Part shown: positions 23,708-34,978 of the stretch, piece after piece | How positions within the stretch are numbered: position 1 is the stretch's first letter | How the letters are laid out: each line of letters starts with the position of its first letter | DNA from: Rhizoctonia solani | Lineage: Eukaryota > Basidiomycota > Agaricomycetes > Cantharellales > Ceratobasidiaceae | Direction of reading: 5' to 3' | DNA: 64,000 nucleotides | NCBI RefSeq assembly: GCF_016906535.1 | Contig: NC_057373.1 | Coordinates: forward strand, 2,914,001-2,978,000 | Program-made: the position numbers and the translations under genes | The notes under the pieces: model-generated | What the model was told of the DNA's origin: nothing | Seen by the model: the letters and a program-made list of their open reading frames with translations, nothing else | The model's database searches: none

Positions 23708-23774
23708 CGTGGTTGCAGAAAGGGTTCTCAATCTCCTGGATTATGTAATACACCCAGACTTGCTTGTGACTACC
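23708..23774. promoter_or_regulatory. 67-bp bidirectional promoter of GET5 and NDUFS5
   Basis: Only 67 bp separate the start codons of GET5 (minus) and the complex I subunit gene (plus). No CCAAT or TATA box is obvious. Both transcripts must start either inside this gap or inside the opposite gene's leader. Confidence 0.5.
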
Positions 23775-24289
23775 ATGGCGGTGAGATCTCCAAGCCATCT
23801 TGCGTTCATTCGCCGCATACTAATGTGCAACTAGTCGGGTTTCAGTTATACAGGCGGTAAGCAGGCCATTCAAATAATAACCGTTTAGCTCATTTCGGGC
23901 ACAGGACGTTCGCGGTGCTTTGCCTTTTGGCAAGAATTTGCCAAAGTAAGTCTCTCCCACACACACGCATATCTTCGGCGGCGCAGCACCGAGCTCATCT
24001 CATTTGGCCGCTAGTGCTATGCAAACGCTGATACCCCATCTGAATGTCGGGCGCAATCTGAGGATTATCTAGAATGTCTCCACCATACGAAAGAGGTACG
24101 TGTGGTTTCTAGACGTTTCCCTTTCGGTAAATTTCATCCCGTCCTGGTTCATAGATTGCCCGCGCCAAGACTATCAAGACCCATTTTGTCCAGACTCAGG
24201 CGCACCAAGGCAAAGAGGGCCGAAAGATTGCGGACATTTTATCCGAGGGGGTGATTGTTGGTGTAGGATTAATAAACAAAGACAAGTAG
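23775..24289 (+). CDS. NADH:ubiquinone oxidoreductase subunit, NDUFS5 (15 kDa) type
   Basis: A 92-residue protein split over four exons (23775-23780, 23889-23945, 24015-24095, 24155-24289), none long enough to stand out as an open frame. The product reads SRCFAFWQEFAKCYANADTP, then SECRAQSEDYLECLHHTKE and IARAKTIKTHFVQTQAHQG. Four Cys make the twin CX9C pattern (C-x9-C twice) of the CHCH fold, which is imported and oxidised in the mitochondrial intermembrane space by Mia40. NDUFS5 is an accessory subunit on the intermembrane-space side of complex I. The first exon (ATGGCG only) is the weakest part; the other three join in frame at clean GT-AG sites. Confidence 0.87.
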
Positions 24290-24530
24290 GACGAATGTTT
24301 ATATGGTTTGCCTCTACTTAATCAAAAGCTTTCTATGGTATTATGCGCAAGTAAATCGAAAGTCAGGACTAAATGTCTAATGTGCGTAATCGCATTGGTC
24401 GGAGCGCTAGTAAATACATGCGAGCCAAGTGACAAACTTAAATAATCCAGGGGATAGTGTCCATGCTTCGAGTGCTCAATCGTAGGTTCCTGGGCTAAAA
24501 TGAGCGGTCGAAAGAAAATGTTCAAGCTGG
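24290..24530. other. Short convergent 3' region
   Basis: About 240 bp between the stop codons of NDUFS5 and RPC31. No further feature is seen. Confidence 0.4.
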
Positions 24531-25428
24531 TCACATACCTCCCCCATCATCTCCGCCGTCATCACCATAATCTTCGTCCTCTCCATTGTCAAAGTAATTA
24601 TCTGCATAGTCATTCTCGTCCTATACCAACGGTCAGACCGCCACCGTACGGGCAAGCATGGCTATACGCACCTCATTCTCGTCATCATAGTCCTCTTGGT
24701 TTTCTTCATCCGATCCGGCGCCCGAAGCTTTCTCTGAACCTTCCTCCTGTTCCATGCACAGGTCAGAGAGCATTATGCAAGGCAAAATGTACTCACATCA
24801 TCCTTTTCGTTTGCTTCCAGATTATCCAAATTCAACCGAGCACGCTCTTTCGCCTTCTTGGCTAGATTCCAGAAGTAGAATGTTAGGCAGGTTGATGCTG
24901 ACAGTGAGCTACACGGACCTTTGCGCTTTTTGGGGTTAAAGTAGGCGTCCCAGAGGTCGGGCGGGAAGAACGCCGGGTTAAGGTCTTTAGCTTGGAGCTT
25001 AATCGGTACTGTAGATTTAAGGAACTTGTCCGAGTATCTCGTCTGTTCTGCTAGGGCGTTAAAGCGAGGTTCTGCATGAATGTAGTCGAACCTACCCTCT
25101 TTCTTTTGTGGTTCGACGATGTAATACGGTGACGCTCTTAATCTCATGGCTACACCTTCTTGAAGAGCAATGGCCTCCCGCTCATCGTCGGTAATCGAGG
25201 ATAACAACGGCAGAGGGTCAATGGGCTAGTCCTCACCGGAACGAAACCAGAACCGAGTCAGAACTGCCAGCTTGTATTATATTAGATAAATGAGCTCACC
25301 GGGTAAAGAGCAGTCGGTTCTCTCGAAATAGACTGGATGTCTGCAAAGGATAGCCCCATTGGGGGCATATTAGATGCACCCCCAAACCCTCCACGCCCTC
25401 CAAAACCTCCTCTGCCACCTCTCGACAT
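24531..25428 (-). CDS. RPC31: RNA polymerase III subunit RPC31 (RPC7 family)
   Basis: About 230 residues in five or six exons. The Gly/Arg-rich start (MSRGGRGGFGGRGGFGG) is followed by MPPMGLSFADIQSISRE and PTALYP. Later exons give SITDDEREAIALQEGVAMRL, DYIHAEPRFNALAEQTRYSD and AKDLNPAFFPPDLWDAYFNP, the conserved middle of the family. The C-terminus is very acidic (DENDYADNYFDNGEDEDYGD then Asp/Gly runs), stopping at 24531. Rpc31 belongs to the Pol III-specific initiation subcomplex with Rpc82 and Rpc34. The stop follows GGGM directly, although a GTATGT there could be a donor, so the last residues are uncertain. It is divergent from YRA1 with 213 bp between starts. Confidence 0.88.
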
Positions 25429-25641
25429 TACAAGCAAATTCAAGAAATGAACTTAGAGTTAGGAAATTGAGGATTCAAATTCAACCGCCGGATGCGGATG
25501 GCCCGTGCCTCGGGTTTTTTTGCCTGCCCTTATCAAAAGGCGCTTGTTGGTTGTTCGCCACTGCACCTTCTTCTTCCATCCACCTCCTACCCCCACTTCC
25601 CCGTTTCTTTTCTCTTTTATTTCTTTCTCTCTTTAGCCAAC
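25429..25641. promoter_or_regulatory. Divergent promoter of RPC31 and YRA1, pyrimidine-rich
   Basis: 213 bp separate the two starts. A long C/T-rich tract (about 25559-25636) immediately precedes the YRA1 ATG, a feature common before highly expressed fungal genes. A TTTTTTT run lies near 25516. Confidence 0.45.
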
Positions 25642-26957
25642 ATGTCCGCAGAACTTGACAAGTCTCTTGACCAGGTTAGCAGGAATAAAGCGGGAAAGAT
25701 AAAAACATGTGTTAATGTTTTTTTTTTTTAGATCATGCAATCGCGCCCTAAAAACCGCCGTGGAGCTAGCCGTCGCTCGAGTGCCCCAGCATCGACTAGT
25801 GCTCGTCAGCGCTACGCGGGTGCTGCACCCGAGTCGAAGCGTGGTCAAGTTCCGGCTTCTACCGCCGGCGGTGCCCCAGCGCAATCGATTGCCCAGAAGA
25901 TTATGGTCTCTGGCCTTCCACCCGATGTTAACGAGGAGCAAATCAAGGTTAGCAAAACAATAGTAATACACTGACTCTACGAAACTGACTTGTCTATAGG
26001 AGCTCTTCCAATCCACCGTCGGCTCTCTGAGCTCCGTCCAGCTCAACTTTGATTCGCAAGGTCGCTCCAAAGGCACTGCCACGGTTATTTTCCAGAAAAA
26101 GGGCGACGCCAACAAGGCCTTTTCTCAGTACAACAACCGCCTTATCGATGGGAGTTAGTAGCCGATTCATATTCACCCCTTTCCATGCTCTGTGCGTTCA
26201 AGCATATGTGGCTCTCGATGCGGTGCTCTGGTTGCCTCGTTGCGGTCATATGATGACCATGAGGGATTGGGTTGGCTTTTGCACTGCTTGTTGCAGTTGC
26301 TATGGACTTGATGCTGCTCCCAGTATATCTGGTCGAGCGCTTCTATGCATCGGCTTGCGAATAGACATCGCACGAGTACCATCACTCGATAGCCCAGTTG
26401 CATGTCTAGCCACCCTTGGACAAGTGCGGATTTCGTATCCTGCCATGTCCCCCATGCATGTTGCGCCGGACCGCGGAGCTTGAAGATCCGAAGAGCGTAC
26501 TTGGCCTTTATTCTCCTGTCCGTCGAGTCGCATCCGACTAATCAACTTGACATCCTTCACTTTACTTCTACCCAGAACGCCCGATGAAGATCGAAATCGT
26601 CATGGACCCCACCAAGGTTCCTCCCCCACCCCTGGCTTCTCGTGTGGCTCCTGCTCCAGAGGCCAAGCAACCCGCTGCCGCCAAGGCTACTGCAGGGTGA
26701 GTCTCCACCCCTGCTAATCATAGCGTCATGCTCATCATCAAAATCAAACCTTAGTGGGGATGCGAAGCCCAAGACCGGCAAACCAGGACGTGCTGGACGT
26801 GGTCGCCGTCGCAAGAACAACAACGAACGCCCAGCTAAATCTGCTGCTGACTTGGATGCTGAGATGGAGGTATGTAGTAGGGTTTCAGCGTGATTATCCG
26901 GTCTAACCGCGTGGGACTCAGGTTTACAAGGCAACCCCTGATGAGGCAACTGCATGA
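25642..26957 (+). CDS. YRA1: mRNA export adaptor YRA1 (ALY/REF)
   Basis: About 224 residues, close to yeast Yra1 (226). The short first exon ends in LDKSLDQ, matching the N-terminal REF motif that binds Mex67/Mtr4-type partners. A Ser/Arg/Ala-rich spacer leads to the RRM: KIMVSGLPPDVNEEQIKELF (RNP2 strand), VGSLSSVQLNFDSQGRSKG and GTATVIFQKKGDANKAF (RNP1). After IDG comes a 422-nt intron (26154-26575, donor GTTAGT), then KRPMKIEIVMDP. The C-terminus is basic (GKPGRAGRGRRRKNNN) and ends SAADLDAEMEVYKATPDEAT, the conserved C-terminal helix. Yra1 couples splicing, 3'-end formation and nuclear export. Confidence 0.93.
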
Positions 26958-27904
26958 TTGGGATGTTGTATACTGGCCTGTGATTAATATTAGTTTCTGC
27001 TAGTGTGGTTTATTATTTTGGTGGTACGATACGTGCGACAATACAATTCCTTGCGTTTGTCTATCCTTTACTTGAATCGAGTGCCAGCAAAGATGTGGAG
27101 CCCCAAAGGGCGGGGCTTATCTTTATAACGTGGCCGGATGGGCCTCCGACAGTTGCCATCCCGAGCAGAGTTGCTCAAGCTTCGTCGCCGAAAATTCCTC
27201 CGAGGGTTGAGATCATCATACTCTCCTTTTTTGATATTGCGCTCGGTCAACGCGATTGGCTCGTATAGTGGGCTTCGTTCCGATGATCGTGCTTACCCGA
27301 CTATCATAGGCACCCATCCTGGTCTGAACCACCAACGACAGTGTTTTATACCCACCCTTAATCTTGACATCACCCAGTTTCGGAGGCAGCGGACTGCTAT
27401 TTCAGAAAGCGGGCCAACCGCAACGAGGCACATCTAGCGCTGGACATCCCTTGAGACCGCGACGGGGGCACATGATAGGGTCTTGCTCAGAAATCAATAG
27501 AACCTGATCAGCCCGGTGGCCACCCCGCTCAGGCGCATATCTTGTGTGAACCTGCAGACAGCTGTGGGACTTGTCTTTCTCCATTATCTGGAGAAGTATC
27601 ACATAGACACTGGTTCGCGCAAGGGACGCTCTCGAATCTTTCAACCGAAGAAGTTCAATCTAGACTTTCCGTTCGTATTCCTAGATTTCTGGTTATATAT
27701 GTATGCTGGCTGCGACGCGAGCTCGGCTTGCTCTACTACTCGACCATCTCGCTCAGTGCCTGGTGTTTGCAGTCGTTTATCGCTGGATCCGCGCCGCATC
27801 GACAGGGCTCGCTTTACTTTTGTATGTCATCTTTACCATCGGCCATACCCATCTGCCACCTCCACTCATTTGGACACTTTTACTTTTATAACAGAAATCG
27901 AGAA
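26958..27904. other. Intergenic and possible 5' leader of the next gene
   Basis: About 950 bp after YRA1. From 27542 a frame stays open into the next gene, but the residues before 27905 look random and Cys/Trp-rich, so I read them as untranslated leader. No domain, tRNA or repeat is seen. Confidence 0.35.
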
Positions 27905-28738
27905 ATGTTTACAGCGGCACAATCATCATCTTCAGGACCCAAGCCTGTCGTCCGGCCCCATGCACCCAAACGTATCCCCCTTCCTCGGCGAACAAGCGCA
28001 GAGGTACCGTACGCCCGTACATATCCCTCTACACCGGCTCTTAGTCCCACCAGCCACTACAACCATCGAGAGCCAAGCACCAACCCGTTCTTCGTAGCCG
28101 ACAAGGAAACGCCCCTCGTCACCACTCAGCGATTTCGCAACCCGCCATCCCCCCCTACCCACGTACGCCGGCCGACGTTGCCAGTCGAGATCAGTCTGGA
28201 GCACGCCTTCGGCAATACACGGCCAGATTCTGGTCAGGCGCAAGAGAGCAGGCCGAAAAAGGAGAGAGGGGTTCCTGCATCTGTCACCTCGTGCACTTCA
28301 TCTCGCTCACAGCCTGAAATATCCAAGTCTCGAAAGAGCAGGCCTAAGAATCGGCCCCGAGCGATAACGAGCTTGCCAGCGCTGCAGACGGTGGGGTTGA
28401 GTTTGCAAACTCCGTCGTTTCGGTCGACTGTTCATACTGTTGGAGCCGAAACTGGAGCTGGAACCGAGACACCCCCAACTAGCACTGCTGGCTTGTCGGT
28501 ATCGGCACCGGCGTCTAGGAATATTAGCATTTCAGAGATCCCGTTGTTGAGCGGACATATTGGATGTGCAGTGGATGTTTTTGGCTTGGCGGCGCTGCAG
28601 CCCCCGAGGGTTGATGTGCGACCTAGGCCCAGGGTAAGGCAGAGGGCTAGTGTTCTATCCAAGGATGGTTCAGAAGGTGGTCCAGCCTCAAATGGCCTGG
28701 TCTTTTCGGTCAGAACTGCGAGCCCTGCAAGGAGCTAG
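27905..28738 (+). CDS. Uncharacterised disordered Ser/Pro/Arg-rich protein
   Basis: A single-exon frame of 277 codons starting MFTAAQSSSSGPKPVVRPHA. The sequence is rich in Ser, Pro, Arg and Thr, with short basic clusters (KSRKSRPKNRPRA, RPRPRVRQRASVL) and a more hydrophobic stretch NISISEIPLLSGHIGCAVDV followed by FGLAALQPP. I recognise no domain. The frame is open another 121 codons upstream, but the character of the sequence changes at this Met, which is why I start here. It could be a nuclear or cytoskeletal regulator; nothing in the sequence decides this. Confidence 0.5.
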   Translation: MFTAAQSSSSGPKPVVRPHAPKRIPLPRRTSAEVPYARTYPSTPALSPTSHYNHREPSTNPFFVADKETPLVTTQRFRNPPSPPTHVRRPTLPVEISLEHAFGNTRPDSGQAQESRPKKERGVPASVTSCTSSRSQPEISKSRKSRPKNRPRAITSLPALQTVGLSLQTPSFRSTVHTVGAETGAGTETPPTSTAGLSVSAPASRNISISEIPLLSGHIGCAVDVFGLAALQPPRVDVRPRPRVRQRASVLSKDGSEGGPASNGLVFSVRTASPARS

Positions 28739-29638
28739 TGCGGTATTACCTCTTGTTGGCACCAAGTGGACATTATGCGAAACATGGTCTCTCTCTTCTC
28801 TTTATGTTGCTTAAACGTGGCTCCCCGAAAGGGGGACGCTGAAAATCGTGGGTTGTTTGGGTTCATGTTGGGTCTGTGATTGAGTGCTCTCCTCTCGTTG
28901 GTATTTGTGTTGCTTTCGCTTTGTGATCCTGTTGATATATTTATTCGCTTTCGATTTCGCACGTGTAACAAGTAGCATGAAGCAATGTGTGTTGTATGCG
29001 AGTTCGTCTGTAATTCATCGCTCATATGCGTTTTATTTACGACTTGGTATATAGTGTGACGACGTATTTTTATATCTAACTGCACTCTACAATACCTTTA
29101 GAGAGTAGGTCTGCCGTTATGAACCGTTTGGTCACGAAATCTCGATCAGCTCCTATTCGCCGGTTGAGGCCTTGCATGGGCTGTGTCAAGAACCGAGCTT
29201 GGCGACCAGGGTGCCTCAACACTCCAAGTGTTCCACAACTAAACAAATGCACGGGGGTGAACGTATGGACAGGCGGTGTGGACAGGTGGTGGTATACTAC
29301 TATGCATAAATCTCATAAATCCAATTCGGGTCCGCCCGAATTATTTTCAAATAGTTCCTGGGTCTTGACTCGGGATGTGCAAGGATAAAACGCCTAGAAC
29401 ACCAAATCAAGCACTCTTGGCGCTCCGGCACCCACAAATACCGCCCCGTCGATGTGCATGAGATCGCACCGGACCTCGATGTTTTCATCGGGACGCACAT
29501 GATGTTTCAAAAGAAACCATAGCCGCCGATCCCAACCTCAAGTGAGTTCACACGAATCATTGGCCCATTCATCGTGGGAAAATCTTATCCATACCGTCAA
29601 AGTATAAAGCATCGAATATTTGGCCGAGTTCCCACATT
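28739..29638. other. Intergenic, no gene seen
   Basis: About 900 bp between two plus-strand genes. Short frames occur on both strands without domains. No tRNA, repeat or transposon signal is visible. Confidence 0.4.
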
Positions 29639-31137
29639 ATGTTACTTGTCCGCCGCCTACCCAGGATAATAATCAACCCAAACCTATTACAAACGTCACT
29701 TTATCTACGAACTATGTCCACTCAGGATAAATCCGACGCACAGAAGAATATTACCAAATGGGCGAGCACAGATGGACACTTCAGGCGTCAGGTGTCTTCG
29801 TTTAGGGATATTATCGAAAAGGATGGCAAGTTTCAACCTGAAAAGGGTGAGTTTCAGCGTGTGGGGCTTATTGATAATCTAAGGTTTTTGACTTTTTGGG
29901 ATAGGTCGGTACCATATCTTTGTCTCATATGCGTGTCCTTGGGCCCACCGTGTGTTGATCACCCGAAAGTTACTGAAGCTTGAAGATATAATTGGTGGGT
30001 GTCATGAAGTCGAGTCACTGTGAGGCAGGGGGTTGATTATGACCGACCGGCTAGGCCTCAGCGTCGTTTCTCCGCGCATGGGTGCGCTTGGCTGGCCATT
30101 CGCAGCTGCGTGAGCATAATATTTCAGGAGTTCAGTTCCCGGTTTGACAAAGGAGACAGCGACGAGTTCCCCGGTGCAGATCACGACCCAATTCAAAACT
30201 CTAATCACGTTCGTGACTTGTACTTTAAATCTGATCCGGAGTACTCCGGAAGGTGGGTCGCAAGGTCTTTGTATGAGTGTGCCAATTAATTGTGTGGGGG
30301 GTTTTATTCACAGATTTACTGTTCCAATCGTTTGGGACACGAAGACATCGACAATTGTGCGTGGGCCGCTCCAATTGTTTGAAATGATCTGATTGTGCGT
30401 TCGTAGGTCAATAACGAAAGCTCGGAAATTATCCGTTTTCTCAATACTGCATTCCGAGATCTTGCGGAGCCCAGTGATATTGATATTTACCCCGAAGCGC
30501 TGAGGAAGGAGATCGACGACTTCCATTCATGGGTTTATGATACAGTCAACAGTGCGTGTTTAAATCTTGTGGGTTCGATCCCATCTCAAGCCCGAGACAC
30601 GAATTAGACGGCGTATACAAGTGTGGGTTCGCGACCACTCAGGAGGCATATGAAAGCGCGGTTGGACCACTGTTCCAGTCACTGGACCGCCTCGAGAAGA
30701 TGATCGAAGGTAAAGACTATTATATCGGAGATCGTCTCACGGAAGCCGATATTCGATTGTACACCACGATTGTGAGTTCTGCGCAGCTAGCCACATCAAA
30801 ACTCGTGCCTCAACGTCCTACTTTTGGTATAGGTGCGATTTGACCCAGTGTACCACGGTCACTTCAAATGCAACCTCGGCTCTATTCGGCACAATTACCC
30901 CAACATTAATCGTTGGATGAAGAACTTGTATTGGAATGTGCCCGCCTTCAAGGACACCACGAATTTTGAGCATGTAAGTTATGATCCCGCAGCCCGTGGC
31001 ACAAGGCACAGAACACAGAGCTCAAAATTGACACCCCTTGCGCATAGATCAAGACGCATTACTACTGGTCCCACACGCAAATTAATCCCACCCGCGTTGT
31101 ACCTCAAGGCCCAAACCCCAACATCGAAGCTCTCTGA
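29639..31137 (+). CDS. ECM4: Glutathionyl-hydroquinone reductase (xi-class GST, ECM4/GTO type)
   Basis: Eight or more exons. The leader [20 protein letters not shown] is Arg-rich and lacks acidic residues, like a mitochondrial presequence; a second Met follows at 29714 ([10 protein letters not shown]). Family hallmarks come in order: [37 protein letters not shown] with the catalytic Cys of [67 protein letters not shown], then the helical C-terminal domain with [20 protein letters not shown] and [11 protein letters not shown], ending [13 protein letters not shown]. These enzymes reduce glutathionyl-(hydro)quinones and fit lignin or xenobiotic detoxification. All introns are GT-AG; no frame breaks remain after splicing. 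Confidence 0.93.
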
Positions 31138-31531
31138 TTTAAAATTCGTGTGCATCTCTCTCGCCCTTTGTACACTATCATCCGAAACACGGAGATCGAA
31201 AGAATCCAATTGACTACCATAATTAGTTATGAGAATATATCAATATTATTGAGCCACTGGCATGGAGGCTCTTCATCCCAGACCCAGACCCCGCCGGCTC
31301 CGGGGGGGGGCCTTCGGGGATGCAGCATGGACGATGGGCTGGCAAGGCCGAATACTTGAGATATATCATGAGGGGGGTTTATTCTGCGCAATAGCGCTCG
31401 GTTTTGAGGTGTCTTGGTGGACCCTTTTCGGGAAGGGTTTAAATACGTTTTACCTGACTAAATACTCTCCCCCCTAACTTGTCGCGTGCTCGTTCCAGAC
31501 GACCGTCTTGCTGAGACAGACCGTGACCGCC
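31138..31531. other. Intergenic upstream of the zinc-cluster gene
   Basis: About 390 bp with a C/G-rich stretch containing a run of G near 31301-31309. No gene or RNA is visible; it probably contains the promoter of the next gene. Confidence 0.4.
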
Positions 31532-34500
31532 ATGTCGCATCCATCAAGTTCCACCGGGGCTACACGTACCCCGAGCACGACCAATTCGCGCTCGACGCCT
31601 CTCGTACGTGTTCATTTCGTTGGATAATCACGGCTGTTGTGTATTGGGGCGCTAATTGATCTCGATTGTGCTGTTTGCTGTTGGCGCAGTTCCGAGGCTC
31701 TGGCTGTAAGCAACTAACCTACCATTATTTATCGTCTATACTAACGGGGGGCTGGGTGCACTTGGCAGGCCATCGCTGTCGCATGCGGAAGGTGGTGAGT
31801 CTAATCTTGTCCCTGTCGCGTTTTTCCTGTCTAACTAGTGTCCATATCCGGTTACTTGTACCCTAGAAATGTGATGCCGGTAAAGTGTGTTTTCTTCTAC
31901 CCTGCTATCGTCAGATCGCGATTCACCCAACATGGTTCTCGCCACGCGCTTATTTGGTAGCCGCATTGCCTTCGATGCGTTCAGCTGAAAGCGACGGACG
32001 AATGCAAGTACGATGAAGTCAAAAAGAGTAAATTGACGCTAGTCAAGGAGGAAAATGCTGAGCTCAAAGAACGGATTGCTCAGTTGGAACGCCAACTACG
32101 TGGTATTTCTCCTCCGCCCAACGCGTCGCGTCCGGACAATGTCAAGCAAGCGCCGTCGTCTACATTTTCGCAGATGACCCTCGGCCCGGAAGAAGACTCG
32201 GAGTATGATTATGAACTAGAAGAAGAAGAAGAGACGCGTGGCGATCCGATTCGGCCTGATCTGTACGAAGCTCAGCCGCACCAACAACCGCCCCATGTCA
32301 TTCAGCCCGAGCATATTTCAACAGTGCCGGTTCAGCATAATCGGCCTGACCAGTATCCCCAGCCCGAGGGGTTCGATACTGTACGCGATCAGGTACAGGT
32401 GCCTCCTGGCCAATATCGCCTGCCTACAGACCAGCACCAACCAGCTTATCAAGACCCCTATTATCCACATGTACCTCATAGCACCTCGCGTAGCGCTGAA
32501 TTCACGCAAACAGATAGTCATGCTCAACCGGCGTCGTATGGTGCCCCACATGTGCAGACGGGTCCTCTGTCAGATGTACATGGGTACCCTACTTGGCCGC
32601 CAACCCCTAATGACACTGTGCCACCTAGCGCATCTAGTTACGGTTTCACTCCCTCACCGTCTACGAAATGGTATCACGTACCCCATTTGAGCCCCGAAAC
32701 CACTCCTGGTCCCCTGGCACTCTTTATCCTTCGGCAGGTTACCCCCGCGGTGCTATGTTCAAAGAGAATGGGAGATACTTTGGTGGCGCAATGCCTCTTA
32801 CAGTGCTTACCAGGGAACCACTCTTCAAGTTCCGGTTGCTCGTCATCGCCCTGTTCCGTCGCCTCCCGTTTTCGGTCAAGATCTAATAATATCATTTTTC
32901 CAACGGTGGAGGGCTGAATCTCAACCCCAAGCGTACGTTGCGGAAGAGCGCACACAAGCTCAAAATGAAAACAATAATTGGGCGTTGGTTGGAAACTGGT
33001 GGGAGCGGGTAAGTAAGCTCGGGCTTTATTACATGCTATTTTTAAATCTGTTGGTGCAGGATGATCTACCAGTCGCTCATAGGGATTATTTGTAAGTGCA
33101 TATATTTGCAAAGCTTCTTAATCGAGTTAACAAATCCTATTCAGGCTTGGAATACTCTTGTAGGTTTCCATGGTTTGTCGCTTTCATGCCTATTAATCAC
33201 GCAACAACTAGGCCTTATCGCAAGCAAATTGGTTTCGAGATATGGGTACCAGACTTTCTCGCATCTTTGCATCGCCCACCTCAGGGCCGTCCTCATCCTG
33301 GTACGTGGGTTTGGGAAAAGGTAGTCAATAATCAAGTACCTGACGATATCAACATAGGCTTGATGTGGATGCTTTACACCTTCGCTGCCTTTTTCTCTGG
33401 CGACCCGGAGCTCAAGGCGCTTGTTCCCGAGTTCATGGAAAGAGCTCGCCGAAATCTAGAAGAATCATTTGCCAGGGGTGATCGTCTGTTTGAGTAAGCA
33501 ACTCTGTTGATCTATTCACAAAGTACAAACTAAGCCGCCGACGTAGCTATATTCGTGGACAGACTCTTTATGCAAGTATCAAGTACATGATGGGAAGATT
33601 CAGTGAAGGAGGGTTGGCTAAAGCGTCTGCATGCCATGCAGGTAAGTTGATCCAATGTAGCATCACTTTGTTCAGCTTATCATGAAACGATTCATTAGCC
33701 ATTATATGTGGCCTACACAAGATCACTACTCCAAGTATCGCTCCGGTTACCCAAAGCCAAGAGAAATCAAAATACCATGTTAGGGAAATTGGGTTTCAGC
33801 TCCCGCCTGCAACATCACCACGCGAGCATGGCGAGAGAATTGCCGCGTTCTGGCAACTTATCCTTGTCGGTAAGTAAGACCGTGGTCTTGGCTTTCAAAT
33901 ATTCACATCTTCCAAAGATTATTCCGAAGCAGCTACAACAGGAGTGCCTGCGATGTTCCGTGACGATGGTGATGAACGCTCCCGAATAGAGACTGTGTTC
34001 CCCCGACCCCTTGAAGAATATTTGAGTGTAAGGAATATCTGTCTATGGTGTCCAAATTTTGCTGACGTCTAAACGTAGGGAGACGCCAATAAAGTTCCAT
34101 ATGGTACATTGGGGGACATATTTACCTCGAGAGATATCCCCAATCCACCCGATACCACTGCAACACTGCAAATCAAAGCGACTGCCTTATTGGAGCGCGC
34201 GGTTCGACTTGCAACCAAGTGGAATGGAAAGCACATGTAAGTTGGAATACTGTGGACCAAAGAAAGCGCTAACGCTTCGTACTTGAAAGTTCGGTCACCG
34301 ACCCAAACAAGTATGGGGATGAGTATAACACTGTCTTGCAAGCCATTCAACACTTCAAGAGATACCTTCCTGGCCTGTACCCTCGAGAAGGAGATCCAGC
34401 TGAATCTCAACTGCACCTTACTTCTCGGGGTCTGGTCTATGAACGGCTGTTTCCTCATTTTATGGTTTTGAATGCTGAGATTGAAATCTATAACATTCTC

Positions 34501-34978
34501 GAGGAGCAGGAGCTTGCACGTGAGCAGCGCCTCATATCGGCACGGGAGATGAAAAACTTGATTCTACAATTAACGGAAACAGAAGTTGAACAAATCGGTG
34601 TGCTCCTCGCGGTGCGTTCACTAGCATTGATATAATTATAGTACTGATGCCTCCAAATAGAACTGCTTCGATTCAGCCATCAAAGCTCTGATGAAAGAGC
34701 GGAGATATTGTCGAGCTTATTCAGATGAAGCGGGTGCTGAGTTCATCGATAAGGAAATAGACGTCATCTCCCATGCGCTGAAGGTAAGTATATGCGTCAA
34801 CTGTTATGGTCCCTAATAGCTAACAAAATCAAAAGGTACTCGGGCGCTCCCACCACGTTGCTTGTAAGAGTATATGTTAGCATTCCCTTCATTGAACAGT
34901 GACGTATTTTAATCTAGCCCTTCAATCTGACCTGGTCGATAAGAGCCGATTTGAGGAGTATTCCCAGACCATATAAGT
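31532..34978 (+). CDS. Zn2Cys6 fungal transcription factor
   Basis: The zinc cluster is spread over exons 31532-31603, 31690-31705, 31769-31794, 31867-31884 and one opening at 31961. Joined, they give CHRCRMRKVKCDAGKPHC, then LRC and, eight residues on, the last Cys of ATDECKYDE: six Cys with spacing 2-6-6-2-8. A coiled-coil linker follows (KEENAELKERIAQLERQL), then an acidic and Pro/Gln-rich region. A 67-nt intron (32671-32737) moves the frame to WLPPRCYVQREWEILWW. The middle homology region follows in later exons: PWFVAFMPINHATTRPYRKQ, DDINIGLMWMLYTFAAFFSG and KYMMGRFSEGGLAKASACHA. It ends SRFEEYSQTI at 34978. Its target genes are unknown; the preceding gene is a GST on the same strand. Confidence 0.88.

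Noticed and set aside
26154..26575. C/D snoRNA in the YRA1 intron
   Set aside because: An ATGATGA C-box-like motif occurs, but no CTGA D box or flanking terminal stem is visible.
30560..30590. tRNA B-box-like sequence GGGTTCGATCCC
   Set aside because: No A box, anticodon arm or acceptor stem surrounds it, and it lies in an intron of the ECM4-type gene.
32640..32800. Frameshift in the Zn2Cys6 gene
   Set aside because: Three frames each look partly coding, but a GTATCA...GGCAG intron (32671-32737) joins the upstream frame to the downstream one cleanly.
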